A stretch of 9,739 nt of DNA from an uncultured Angelakisella sp. (GTDB taxonomy: Bacteria > Bacillota > Clostridia > Oscillospirales > Ruminococcaceae). Each line of letters opens with the position of its first letter. Position 1 is the stretch's first letter. Shown here one piece after another: positions 1 through 6,762 of the stretch. Location: assembly GCA_934524965.1 (NCBI GenBank), contig CAKSYU010000052.1, forward strand, positions 1-9,739, in the 5' to 3' direction. Below the pieces are notes generated by a model. That model was not told the DNA's origin and did not search any database. It saw only the letters and a program-made list of their open reading frames with translations. A program made the position numbers and the translations under genes.

Positions 1-76
1 CACAGACAGCAAGCCCTTTCGGCTGCTTGAACAATTTTTACTTCAGAATATTGTCTAACTTTTTGGGGTCACTTCA
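1..76 (-). mobile_element. Probable terminal end of an IS3-family (IS150-like) insertion sequence, partial
   Basis: Read on the minus strand from base 76, the sequence begins TGAAGTGACCCC and continues AAAAAGTTAGACAAT. A TG start followed by ACCCC and an AAAAGTTAGAC stretch resembles the terminal inverted repeats of IS3-family elements of the IS150 group, as recalled from the family. The element body would lie to the left of the window, so neither the transposase genes nor the second inverted repeat is visible. No convincing transposase segment is encoded in bases 1-76; the plus-strand frame from base 2 closes at 56-58. An imperfect hairpin (AGCAAGCC / GGCTGCT, roughly 8-30) lies inside this end. 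The boundary at 76 is set only by the conserved TG/CA terminus, and no target duplication can be tested. It could instead be ordinary intergenic DNA. Confidence 0.45.
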
Positions 77-111
77 CTGTGAGATGTGCATTTCATTTTC
101 GTTATTACGGC

Positions 112-669
112 TCAGTCCAGCGGGAAAAGCTCTCGCAGGGCTTCGTCGGTCATTCGGCGTGCGGCGGCTTTCTGCACGCCCTCCGGCGTGGTAAGGGCAC
201 TGCACAGCAAAAAGGTGAAGCGCTCCGCTTCCCTGCCCGCCGTCTCCGCCGCCATGCCGCGGCGCTCCAGCATTTCCGCCAGAATATCCCGCATCTCCCG
301 CTGCTTACCGACCAGCAGCTCATTCACCGCCGGCATGGAAAGCGCCAGCGCCTGCAGCATGATGTAAAAGCGGTTCTGGGCATTATCGTTCAGCAGCGTC
401 TCCAGCTGCTCCTGCCGCTCGGCGGCGTCACGGATATGCAGCAGGTCGTCCAGCCGGTTCTGCAGATCCATCAAAACCATTTCCGCCGTGACCAGCAGAA
501 TGTCGTCCTTACTCTCAAAGTAATGGTGCAGCATGCCGGCAGCCATACCTGCCTCCTGCGCGATGTCCTTTACCGATGTCATTTCGTATGAGCCGTTGCG
601 GATCACGGCGCTTTGCAGAGCACGGCAGATCTCCATGCGGCGCTGCTCCGCCAGTGAGGGTCTCCCCAT
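112..669 (-). CDS. TetR/AcrR-family transcriptional regulator
   Basis: This 185-residue protein has the usual size of a TetR-family repressor. The N-terminal DNA-binding domain covers about residues 10-57. It contains a helix-turn-helix around 32-52 (TSVKDIAQEAGMAAGMLHHY) followed by the typical FESKDDIL sequence that starts helix 4. The rest is helical and would form the ligand-binding and dimerisation domain; the ligand cannot be predicted. The ATG at 669 is preceded by GGAGG (complement of 677-681) with a 7-base gap. The gene is divergent from the SGNH hydrolase at 814, the usual arrangement for a local repressor that controls itself and its neighbour. Its stop codon lies only 35 bases from the putative IS end at 76, and no terminator is visible in between. 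The family is certain; the target gene is inferred. Confidence 0.9.
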   Translation of the reverse strand: MGRPSLAEQRRMEICRALQSAVIRNGSYEMTSVKDIAQEAGMAAGMLHHYFESKDDILLVTAEMVLMDLQNRLDDLLHIRDAAERQEQLETLLNDNAQNRFYIMLQALALSMPAVNELLVGKQREMRDILAEMLERRGMAAETAGREAERFTFLLCSALTTPEGVQKAAARRMTDEALRELFPLD

Positions 670-676
670 GTTTTTT

Positions 677-681
677 CCTCC
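677..681 (-). promoter_or_regulatory. Ribosome binding site of the tetR gene
   Basis: GGAGG on the minus strand lies 7 bases upstream of the ATG at 669. It fixes the start of the regulator and argues against any longer reading. Confidence 0.8.
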
Positions 682-708
682 TTATGGGGCAGTCATTTTT
701 CTCCGCCC

Positions 709-722
709 GTATTGACAAATAC
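709..722. promoter_or_regulatory. Candidate TetR operator: inverted repeat GTATT-N4-AATAC
   Basis: The 14 bases GTATTGACAAATAC form two 5-base arms around GACA, and they contain the TTGACA taken here as the -35 element of the hydrolase promoter. A repressor bound here would block that promoter. The arms are short for a TetR operator, and the neighbouring palindrome at 765-780 is an equally good candidate. This is an inference from position and symmetry only. Confidence 0.35.
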
Positions 723-741
723 CGCCCTTTTGGTGCTTAAT
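712..741 (+). promoter_or_regulatory. Candidate promoter of the SGNH hydrolase gene
   Basis: A perfect -35 hexamer TTGACA (712-717) is followed after 18 bases by CTTAAT (736-741), which matches 4 of 6 positions of TATAAT. A transcript would start near 748 and carry a leader of about 65 bases that includes the palindrome at 765-780. The -10 element is mediocre, so this is plausible rather than certain. Confidence 0.45.
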
Positions 742-742
742 G

Positions 743-756
743 GGGGTAGAAACCCC
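743..756. repeat. Small hairpin GGGGT-AGAA-ACCCC
   Basis: Five base pairs (743-747 with 752-756) close a four-base loop. It lies around the predicted transcription start of the hydrolase gene and in the leader region of tetR. There is no T-run of terminator type after it on either strand. Its role is unknown. Confidence 0.5.
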
Positions 757-764
757 ACGGCGGC

Positions 765-780
765 AGCCCTTTTTAGGGCT
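765..780. promoter_or_regulatory. Perfect palindrome AGCCCT-TTTT-AGGGCT, candidate operator or leader hairpin
   Basis: Two perfect 6-base arms surround TTTT. The site sits between the two divergent genes, downstream of the predicted hydrolase promoter and just downstream of a possible tetR promoter at 791-799. It could be the operator of the adjacent TetR protein acting on both genes, or an RNA hairpin in the hydrolase leader. It is not followed by a T-run, so it is not a classical terminator. Confidence 0.45.
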
Positions 781-790
781 TACTGTTGCT

Positions 791-799
791 ATCATACCA
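791..799 (-). promoter_or_regulatory. Candidate extended -10 promoter of tetR
   Basis: On the minus strand the bases read TGG-TATGAT, an extended -10 element whose hexamer matches TATAAT at 5 of 6 positions. No good -35 is visible 17 bases further upstream, which falls in the start of the hydrolase gene. Transcription would begin near 784 and run through the palindromes to the tetR start at 669. Confidence 0.35.
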
Positions 800-800
800 C

Positions 801-806
801 AGGAGG
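801..806 (+). promoter_or_regulatory. Ribosome binding site of the SGNH hydrolase gene
   Basis: AGGAGG lies 7 bases before the ATG at 814. It selects this ATG over the in-frame TTG at 712, which has no ribosome binding site and overlaps the -35-like hexamer. Confidence 0.85.
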
Positions 807-813
807 CGAAAAA

Positions 814-1578
814 ATGAAAGTCCTTTTCCTCATTCTCGGTGCAGTTATTCTCATCGGCGCGCTGATCGCCCTGCGGCTCATCTTCGGCTTGTTCCACCCC
901 GGCAACGCCGCCCCCTATTCCCCGCGTCGCCAAGCCCCCAAGGAAAGCCCCCTGCGGGGCAGGACCGTTTTCTGTCTCGGCTCCTCCATTTCCTCCGGTT
1001 TTTCCGCCGGCGGCATCTCGTTCCTCGATTATCTGGCACGCATTGACGGCTGCCGCATCATTCAGGAGACCGTTTCCGCCACCACGCTGGCGGATCGGGG
1101 GTATTTTTCCTACCTCAAGCGGCTGCGCCGCCGAATGCGCCGCATGAAAGACGCTCCAGACTGCTTTTTGTGCCAGCTTTCCACCAATGACGCTGCCCTG
1201 CGCAGCCCCGCCGGTAAGGTGAGCCGCAGCAAGACGCTCAGTGACTTTGACCCCACGACTGTCACCGGCGGCATGGAAACCATTCTGGCGCTGGTGCAGG
1301 AAAAATGGGACTGCCCCATCGTCTTTTACACCGCCACCCGCTATGATAACCCCCGCTACCACAAGCTGGTGAACCTGCTGGTGGAGCTGAGCGAAAAGTG
1401 GGATTTTGCGCTGCTGGACCTGTGGCACGACCGTGATTTTAACGACCTGAGCCGAGAGGAACGGGCGCTGTACATGAATGATTCCGTCCACCCCACCCGC
1501 GCCGGCTACCTGCTGTGGTGGCTGCCTCGCTTTGAAAAAGCGCTGACCGAAGCGATGGAATCGCCCAAAACCGAATAG
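814..1578 (+). CDS. Membrane-anchored SGNH/GDSL-family hydrolase
   Basis: The 254-residue protein starts with a strongly hydrophobic segment (about residues 2-27, then a short Pro/Arg-rich linker). This acts as an N-terminal membrane anchor or uncleaved signal and places the enzyme outside the membrane. The catalytic domain shows SGNH blocks: GSSISSG at 56-62 with likely nucleophile Ser58, STND at 123-126 with the conserved Asn125, and NDSVHP at 222-227 with the Asp223/His226 pair. GSS replaces the common GDS, as in many SGNH proteins. The family includes esterases, lipases and carbohydrate deacetylases; nothing here fixes the substrate, though a cell-wall or glycan ester is a reasonable guess for an anchored enzyme. 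The gene is divergent from tetR and probably controlled by it. A hairpin follows at 1592. The fold is confident; the substrate is unknown. Confidence 0.85.
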   Translation: MKVLFLILGAVILIGALIALRLIFGLFHPGNAAPYSPRRQAPKESPLRGRTVFCLGSSISSGFSAGGISFLDYLARIDGCRIIQETVSATTLADRGYFSYLKRLRRRMRRMKDAPDCFLCQLSTNDAALRSPAGKVSRSKTLSDFDPTTVTGGMETILALVQEKWDCPIVFYTATRYDNPRYHKLVNLLVELSEKWDFALLDLWHDRDFNDLSREERALYMNDSVHPTRAGYLLWWLPRFEKALTEAMESPKTE

Positions 1579-1591
1579 CCATATCAGCCAT

Positions 1592-1625
1592 AAACCGGCG
1601 GGGATTTGACGATGCCCGCCGGTTT
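1592..1625 (+). terminator. Strong hairpin after the SGNH hydrolase gene, without a clear T-run
   Basis: AAACCGGCGGG (1592-1602) pairs perfectly with CCCGCCGGTTT (1615-1625) around a 12-base loop. It starts 14 bases after the stop codon, where a terminator is expected. On the plus strand it is followed by GCTGCATT and on the minus strand by ATGGCTG, so the U-tract of an intrinsic terminator is missing. It may still act in termination or protect the 3' end. Confidence 0.5.
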
Positions 1626-1713
1626 GCTGCATTCCGGCACCGGCTGCTTTTGCAGGTTTCGCACAAATTTACCGGTTTTTCGCCCGCAAATTTCCTCGGT
1701 CAAATTCGTAAAA

Positions 1714-1727
1714 CGAACTTGTGTTCG
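1714..1727. promoter_or_regulatory. LexA (SOS) box upstream of uvrB
   Basis: CGAAC-TTGT-GTTCG has perfect symmetrical arms and matches the Gram-positive LexA/DinR consensus CGAAC-N4-GTTCG. It covers the -35 position of the uvrB promoter, so bound LexA would block RNA polymerase. LexA cleavage after DNA damage would release uvrB, and uvrA if read through. Confidence 0.9.
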
Positions 1728-1747
1728 CGGCAGATCTGTGCTACAAT
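1719..1747 (+). promoter_or_regulatory. uvrB promoter with extended -10 element
   Basis: The -10 hexamer TACAAT (1742-1747) matches TATAAT at 5 of 6 positions and is preceded by TGC, making an extended -10. Seventeen bases upstream is a weak -35, TTGTGT (1719-1724), inside the LexA box. The predicted start is near 1754, giving a leader of about 27 bases. Confidence 0.8.
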
Positions 1748-1769
1748 AGAGACTGGAAGAAAAGCGAGC

Positions 1770-1776
1770 AAGGAGG
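1770..1776 (+). promoter_or_regulatory. Ribosome binding site of uvrB
   Basis: AAGGAGG is a full match to the anti-Shine-Dalgarno sequence, but the gap to the ATG at 1781 is only 4 bases, shorter than usual. It sets the uvrB start; an in-frame extension back to 1721 would run into the LexA box and promoter. Confidence 0.8.
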
Positions 1777-1780
1777 GCAT

Positions 1781-3748
1781 ATGACGACAAACCGTTTTGA
1801 ACTGGTATCTCCTTTTCAGCCCACCGGCGACCAGCCGGAGGCAATAGACGCGCTGGTAAAAAGCATAGAAGCCGGCAACCGTATGCAGACCCTGAAGGGC
1901 GTGACCGGCAGCGGCAAGACCTTTACCATGGCGAACATTATCCAGCGGCTGAACCGCCCCACGCTGGTGCTGGCGCACAACAAAACGCTGGCGGCGCAGC
2001 TTTGCAGCGAGTTCAAGGAGTTTTTCCCGAAGAACGCCGTGGAGTACTTTGTCAGCTATTACGACTACTACCAGCCGGAGGCTTACATTGCCTCCACCGA
2101 TACCTACATCGAGAAGGACAGCGCCATCAACGACGAGATAGAAAAGCTGCGGCACTCCGCCACCTCCTCCCTTTCGGAGCGGCGGGACGTTATCATCGTT
2201 TCCTCCATCTCCTGCATCTACACGCTGGGCGACCCCATCGACTACCGCAACATGGTCATCTCGCTGCGGCAGGGCATGACAAAAGACCGCGACGAGCTGA
2301 TCCGCAAGCTGGTGGAGATCCAGTACGAGCGCAACGATATCAACTTTGTCCGCAATAAATTCCGCGTGCGCGGCGATGTGGTGGAAATTTACCCTGCCTA
2401 TTCGAGTGAAACCGCTATCCGGGTGGAATTTTTCGGGGACGAGATAGACCGCCTGTGCGAGATAAACACCGTGACCGGCGAAGTGAAAAATGTGGTGAGC
2501 CATGTGGCGATCTATCCCGCTTCGCACTACATTGTCCCGCGGGAACGGCTGATGGCGGGCATTGAGGAGATAAGGCGGGAATGTGATGAGCGGGTGGAAT
2601 ATTTCCGTAAAAACAATAAACTCATTGAGGCGCAGCGCATCGCGGAACGCACCAACTACGATATCGAGATGCTGCAGGAAATCGGCTTTTGCAAGGGCAT
2701 CGAAAACTATTCCCGGGTTTTAAGCGGCAGGGCGCCCGGCAGCATGCCCTATACCCTGCTGGACTATTTCCCTGAGGATTTTGTCATCTTCATTGATGAG
2801 AGCCATGTGACGCTGCCGCAGGCAAGAGGCATGTACGGCGGTGACCGCAGCCGGAAAGAATCACTTATTGAATATGGCTTCCGGCTCCCCTCGGCTCTGG
2901 ATAACCGTCCGCTGAAATTTGATGAATTCATGGGCAAGCTGAAGCAGATCGTCTGCGTGAGCGCCACGCCCGGCGACCTGGAAAAGAGCCAGAGCAGCCT
3001 GATCGCCGAGCAGGTTATCCGTCCCACCGGACTGCTGGACCCTGAAATAGATGTGCGCCCCGTGGATGGACAGATCGATGATCTTATTGGAGAAATCAAC
3101 CTGCGGACTGCAAAAGGGCAGCGCATTTTGGTCACCACACTCACTAAGAAAATGGCGGAGGATCTGACCGCCTATCTGGAGAAAACCGGTATCAAAGTAC
3201 GGTATATGCACCACGATATAGATACCATCGAGCGAATGGAGATTATCCGTGATCTGCGAAAAGGAGAATTTGATGTTCTGGTGGGTATCAACCTGCTGCG
3301 TGAAGGGTTGGATATTCCAGAAGTTTCGCTGGTAGCAATACTGGACGCCGATAAGGAGGGCTTCCTGCGCAGCGAGACCTCACTGGTACAGACCATCGGC
3401 AGAGCGGCGCGAAACGCCGAGGGCAAGGTCATCATGTACGCCGATGAAGTGACCGACAGTATGCAGAAAGCCATTCAGGAAACCTACCGTCGGCGGGAGA
3501 TCCAGCAGAAATATAACACCGAGCACGGCATTACCCCGCAGACGATCAAGAAGGAGATCCGTGAGGTGCTGGAAATCAGCGTGGCGGATAAGAAGAACGG
3601 CAAGGGCGGCAAGAAGATGAGCCGCAAGGAGACCGAAGCGACCATTGCCAAGCTGACCGCCGAGATGCGGGAGGCGGCACGGCTCTTGGAATTTGAGCAC
3701 GCCGCCTACCTGCGGGATAAGATAGCCAAGCTGAAAGAGACGCTGTAA
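1781..3748 (+). CDS. uvrB: UvrABC excision nuclease subunit B (DNA damage verification helicase)
   Basis: UvrB receives damaged DNA from UvrA, inserts a beta-hairpin between the strands to verify the lesion, and then recruits UvrC for incision. The 655-residue length is typical. Visible elements are Walker A GVTGSGKT (40-47), the beta-hairpin region starting [10 protein letters not shown] (93-102), Walker B/DEAD-like DESH (339-342), helicase motif III SATP (394-397), [13 protein letters not shown] (502-514), motif [11 protein letters not shown] (537-545), and a C-terminal UVR domain (about 620-655) that contacts UvrC. All key residues are present and the gene looks intact. Promoter and LexA box are immediately upstream, and uvrA follows 100 bases downstream on the same strand. 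The start at 1781 is chosen from AAGGAGG at 1770-1776 and the family N-terminus ([14 protein letters not shown]). Confidence 0.98.
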   Translation: MTTNRFELVSPFQPTGDQPEAIDALVKSIEAGNRMQTLKGVTGSGKTFTMANIIQRLNRPTLVLAHNKTLAAQLCSEFKEFFPKNAVEYFVSYYDYYQPEAYIASTDTYIEKDSAINDEIEKLRHSATSSLSERRDVIIVSSISCIYTLGDPIDYRNMVISLRQGMTKDRDELIRKLVEIQYERNDINFVRNKFRVRGDVVEIYPAYSSETAIRVEFFGDEIDRLCEINTVTGEVKNVVSHVAIYPASHYIVPRERLMAGIEEIRRECDERVEYFRKNNKLIEAQRIAERTNYDIEMLQEIGFCKGIENYSRVLSGRAPGSMPYTLLDYFPEDFVIFIDESHVTLPQARGMYGGDRSRKESLIEYGFRLPSALDNRPLKFDEFMGKLKQIVCVSATPGDLEKSQSSLIAEQVIRPTGLLDPEIDVRPVDGQIDDLIGEINLRTAKGQRILVTTLTKKMAEDLTAYLEKTGIKVRYMHHDIDTIERMEIIRDLRKGEFDVLVGINLLREGLDIPEVSLVAILDADKEGFLRSETSLVQTIGRAARNAEGKVIMYADEVTDSMQKAIQETYRRREIQQKYNTEHGITPQTIKKEIREVLEISVADKKNGKGGKKMSRKETEATIAKLTAEMREAARLLEFEHAAYLRDKIAKLKETL

Positions 3749-3763
3749 AAACGGCGTTGAAAG

Positions 3764-3792
3764 TCGACAAGACAATTCTGTAAAGATATATC
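3764..3792 (+). promoter_or_regulatory. Possible separate promoter for uvrA
   Basis: TCGACA (3764-3769, 5 of 6 matches to TTGACA) and TATATC (3787-3792, 4 of 6 matches to TATAAT) are separated by 17 bases. A transcript would start near 3799, just before the hairpin that precedes uvrA. No LexA box is seen here, so this promoter would give damage-independent uvrA expression. The evidence is sequence matching only. Confidence 0.35.
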
Positions 3793-3800
3793 ACTTTACT

Positions 3801-3836
3801 GCGGAGAAAAGCCGTTGAAAACGCGGCTTTCCCCGC
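3801..3836 (+). other. Leader hairpin ending at the uvrA ribosome binding site
   Basis: AAAGCCG (3808-3814) pairs with CGGCTTT (3824-3830), and the outer GCGG (3801-3804) pairs with CCGC (3833-3836) across a small internal loop. The structure ends exactly one base before AAGGAGG (3837-3843). There is no T-run, so it is unlikely to be an intrinsic terminator of uvrB. It may stabilise the processed uvrA messenger, stop exonucleases, or tune ribosome access. Confidence 0.5.
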
Positions 3837-3843
3837 AAGGAGG
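3837..3843 (+). promoter_or_regulatory. Ribosome binding site of uvrA
   Basis: AAGGAGG lies 5 bases before the ATG at 3849 and confirms that start. The site begins directly after the leader hairpin. Confidence 0.85.
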
Positions 3844-3848
3844 AACCA

Positions 3849-6677
3849 ATGGCATTAGATAAAATCGTGATCCGCGGCGCGCGGCAGAATAACCTGAAGA
3901 ATATCGACCTGGAGATCCCGAGAGACAAGCTCATCGTCTTTACCGGACTTTCCGGCAGCGGCAAGACCTCCCTCGCCTTTGATACCATCTACGCAGACGG
4001 GCAAAGACGCTATGTGGAGAGCCTTTCCTCCTACGCCAGAATGTTCCTGGGGCAGGCGGAAAAACCCGATGTGGACGAAATTTCGGGGCTTTCCCCCGCT
4101 ATTTCCATTGACCAGAAAACCACCAGCAAGAATCCCCGTTCCACGGTAGGTACCGTGACCGAGATTTATGACTATCTGCGTCTTTTGTACGCCAGAGTGG
4201 GTACCCCCCACTGCCCCATCTGCGGACGGGAGATCACCCAGCAGACAGTAGACCAGATGGTGGATAAGGTGCTGGCGCTGCCGGAGGGCACCCGTATTCA
4301 GGTGATGGCGCCCATCGTGCGGCACCGCAAGGGCACCTACCAGAAGGAGCTGGACGCGGCACGCCGCAGCGGGTATGTAAGAGCCAGAGTAGACGGCAGC
4401 ATGTACGAGCTGACCGAGGAGATCAAGCTGGAGAAGAACTATAAGCACACCATCGAGATCGTGGTGGACCGCCTTTCGGTCAAGCCGGAGATCCGCTCCC
4501 GACTGGCGGATTCGATAGAGACCTGCTGCGCCATGACCGGCGGGCTGGCGCTGGTCGATGTGGTGGGCGGCGAGGAGATGCTGTTCAGCCAGAACTACGC
4601 CTGCCCCGACCATGATATCTCCATCGAGGAGCTTTCGCCCAATATGTTCTCCTTCAACAACCCCGCCGGAAGCTGCCCCACCTGTACCGGTCTGGGTGTG
4701 TTCCAGAAGGTCGATCCGGCGCTGGTGGTGCGTTACCCCGACCGCTCCATTCTGGACGGCGCCTTTAAGGTGACGGGCTGGAGCTGCGACCCCGGCTCCA
4801 TCGGCGAGATGTACTTTAACGGACTGCACAAGCACTTCGGCGTGCCACTGGATATTCCGGTAAAGGATATGCCGAAGGACAAGCTGGATCTGGTGCTGTA
4901 CGGCACCAAGGGCGAGAAATTTGAGATGGTGCGGCAGTCGGCGGGCTTTAAAGGCAAGTTCGTCAATGACTTTGAGGGCATCGTCAATAATCTGGAGCGC
5001 CGCTTTAAGGAGACCAGCAGCGAGTGGATGCGGTATGATATCGCCACCTTTATGTCCTCTGTCCCCTGCCCCGACTGCCACGGCGACCGTCTGCGTCCCG
5101 AAATGCTGGCGGTAACAGTGGGCGGCATCAATATCAGCGACTTCTGCAAGATGAGTGTGCGGGACGCGCTGCAATTTATGGACACCCTGACACTGACCGA
5201 TATGCAGCAGAAGATCGCCGGTCAGATCATCAAGGAGATCAAGAGCCGGCTTTCGTTCCTTGCCAATGTAGGGCTGAACTACCTGACCCTTGCCCGCAGC
5301 GCCAGCACCCTTTCCGGCGGCGAGAGCCAGCGGATCCGGCTGGCGACCCAGATCGGTTCCAGCCTGATGGGGGTGCTGTATATCCTTGATGAGCCGTCCA
5401 TCGGACTGCACCAGCGGGATAACGCAAGGCTGATAGAGGCGCTGAAAAACCTGCGTGACCTGGGCAATACCGTTATTGTGGTAGAACATGACGAGGAAAC
5501 GATGGAAGCTGCCGACTACATTGTGGATATCGGTCCCGGCGCGGGCATTCACGGCGGCAATGTGGTGTACAGTGGTCCCGCTGATGAGATAAAATACTGC
5601 AAGGAATCCATTACCGGACAGTACCTTTCCGGCGCGAAGAAGATCCCGCTGCCGGAGACACGCCGCAGCGGAAACGGCGGCTATCTGGAGGTCGTGGGCG
5701 CTGCCGAGAATAACCTCAAGGGCATCAATGTCAAATTTCCGCTGGGCTGCTTTGTGGCGGTGACCGGCGTTTCCGGCTCCGGCAAAAGCTCGCTGGTCAA
5801 TGAGATCCTGAACAAGGCGCTGAGCAAGGAGCTGATGGGCGCCCATGTGCGTCCCGGCAAGTACAAAGCACTGCACGGGTTGGAGCTGGTGGACAAAGTC
5901 ATTGATATCGACCAGTCCCCCATCGGGCGGACGCCCCGCAGCAACCCCGCCACCTACACCGGCGTATTCAACGATATCCGAGAGGTCTTTGCCGCGACCA
6001 ACGAGGCGAAGATGCGCGGCTACAAGATCGGGCGGTTCTCCTTTAACGTAAAGGGCGGACGGTGCGAAGCGTGCGAGGGCGCTGGTATTCTGGAGATCCC
6101 GATGCACTTTTTGCCCGATGTGTATGTCCCCTGCGAGGTGTGCAAGGGCAAGCGCTACAACCGTGAGACGCTGGAGGTAAAGTACAAGGGCAAGAGCATC
6201 TACGATGTGCTGGAAATGAGCGTGGAGGAGGGCTTGACCTTCTTTGAGAACCTGCCCAAGATCCGCCGCAAATTACAGACGCTGTACGATGTGGGGCTGG
6301 GGTATATCAAGATCGGGCAGCCTGCCACGACCCTTTCCGGCGGCGAGGCGCAGCGTGTGAAGCTGGCAACCGAGCTTTCCCGCCGCAGCACCGGCAAGAC
6401 GGTGTATATCCTGGACGAGCCGACCACCGGACTGCACACCGATGATGTGAAAAAGCTCATTGAGATTTTGCAGAAATTTGTGGATGCGGGCAATACCGTC
6501 ATCGTCATTGAACATAACCTTGATGTCATAAAAACTGCGGATCATATCATCGATCTGGGTCCTGAGGGCGGTGACGGCGGCGGTACGGTGGTATGCTGCG
6601 GCACGCCGGAGGAGGTTGCGGAGTGCAAAGCTTCCTTTACCGGTCAATATCTGAAAAAGCTGCTGATAAAGAAATAA
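3849..6677 (+). CDS. uvrA: UvrABC excision nuclease subunit A (damage-sensing ABC ATPase)
   Basis: UvrA forms a dimer that finds bulky DNA lesions and loads UvrB. The 942 residues match the usual family length. There are two ABC ATPase modules. The first has Walker A GLSGSGKT (33-40), signature LSGGESQ (488-494) and Walker B ILDEP (512-516). The second has Walker A GVSGSGKS (640-647), signature LSGGEAQ (829-835) and Walker B ILDEP (854-858). Zinc-binding pairs are CPDH (252-255) with CPTC (276-279), and CEAC (739-742) with CEVC (762-765); further CxxC pairs ([16 protein letters not shown]) flank the insertion domains. In the 252-255 pair the usual second Cys is His, which can still bind zinc. 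All ATPase residues are intact. The gene lies downstream of uvrB, probably co-transcribed, and ends facing radC. Confidence 0.98.
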   Translation: MALDKIVIRGARQNNLKNIDLEIPRDKLIVFTGLSGSGKTSLAFDTIYADGQRRYVESLSSYARMFLGQAEKPDVDEISGLSPAISIDQKTTSKNPRSTVGTVTEIYDYLRLLYARVGTPHCPICGREITQQTVDQMVDKVLALPEGTRIQVMAPIVRHRKGTYQKELDAARRSGYVRARVDGSMYELTEEIKLEKNYKHTIEIVVDRLSVKPEIRSRLADSIETCCAMTGGLALVDVVGGEEMLFSQNYACPDHDISIEELSPNMFSFNNPAGSCPTCTGLGVFQKVDPALVVRYPDRSILDGAFKVTGWSCDPGSIGEMYFNGLHKHFGVPLDIPVKDMPKDKLDLVLYGTKGEKFEMVRQSAGFKGKFVNDFEGIVNNLERRFKETSSEWMRYDIATFMSSVPCPDCHGDRLRPEMLAVTVGGINISDFCKMSVRDALQFMDTLTLTDMQQKIAGQIIKEIKSRLSFLANVGLNYLTLARSASTLSGGESQRIRLATQIGSSLMGVLYILDEPSIGLHQRDNARLIEALKNLRDLGNTVIVVEHDEETMEAADYIVDIGPGAGIHGGNVVYSGPADEIKYCKESITGQYLSGAKKIPLPETRRSGNGGYLEVVGAAENNLKGINVKFPLGCFVAVTGVSGSGKSSLVNEILNKALSKELMGAHVRPGKYKALHGLELVDKVIDIDQSPIGRTPRSNPATYTGVFNDIREVFAATNEAKMRGYKIGRFSFNVKGGRCEACEGAGILEIPMHFLPDVYVPCEVCKGKRYNRETLEVKYKGKSIYDVLEMSVEEGLTFFENLPKIRRKLQTLYDVGLGYIKIGQPATTLSGGEAQRVKLATELSRRSTGKTVYILDEPTTGLHTDDVKKLIEILQKFVDAGNTVIVIEHNLDVIKTADHIIDLGPEGGDGGGTVVCCGTPEEVAECKASFTGQYLKKLLIKK

Positions 6678-6682
6678 GCTAT

Positions 6683-6722
6683 AAAAAAAACCGGCTGGCG
6701 AGCAAATGCTCAAAAGCCGGTT
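6683..6722 (-). terminator. Intrinsic terminator of the radC gene
   Basis: AACCGGCT (6689-6696) pairs with AGCCGGTT (6715-6722), and an inner GAGCA/TGCTC stem lies in the loop. On the minus strand the stem is followed by eight T residues (complement of 6683-6690), a textbook intrinsic terminator 40 bases after the radC stop. On the plus strand it also lies just after the uvrA stop at 6677 but has a poor tail (CTGCCTAT), so it would end uvrA transcripts less efficiently. Confidence 0.85.
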
Positions 6723-6762
6723 CTGCCTATCATCAATAGAGTTGAAGTACGGACACAATCTT

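Noticed and set aside
3..192. Plus-strand open frame running from the window edge into the tetR region
   Set aside because: It crosses the putative IS end and runs antisense to tetR; the translated residues show no recognisable family.
787..795. Plus-strand extended -10 element TGC-TATCAT as hydrolase promoter
   Set aside because: Transcription would start at about 802, inside the ribosome binding site at 801-806, leaving no usable leader.
712..813. N-terminal extension of the SGNH hydrolase from a TTG at 712
   Set aside because: The TTG belongs to the TTGACA -35-like hexamer and lacks a ribosome site; the ATG at 814 has AGGAGG and begins a proper membrane anchor.
682..1632. A 316-codon open frame antisense to the SGNH hydrolase
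   Set aside because: It is low in recognisable motifs and mirrors the codon bias of the real gene, which has its own ribosome site and catalytic motifs.
1700..2527. A 275-codon open frame antisense to the uvrB start and promoter
   Set aside because: It has no domain or start signal, and its His/Gln/Val-rich composition is that of an antisense shadow of uvrB.
3855..6107. A 750-codon open frame antisense to uvrA
   Set aside because: It lies entirely opposite a full-length, motif-complete uvrA, has no ribosome binding site or recognisable domain, and is rich in Leu, His, Gln and Gly as expected for the reverse of GC-biased codons.
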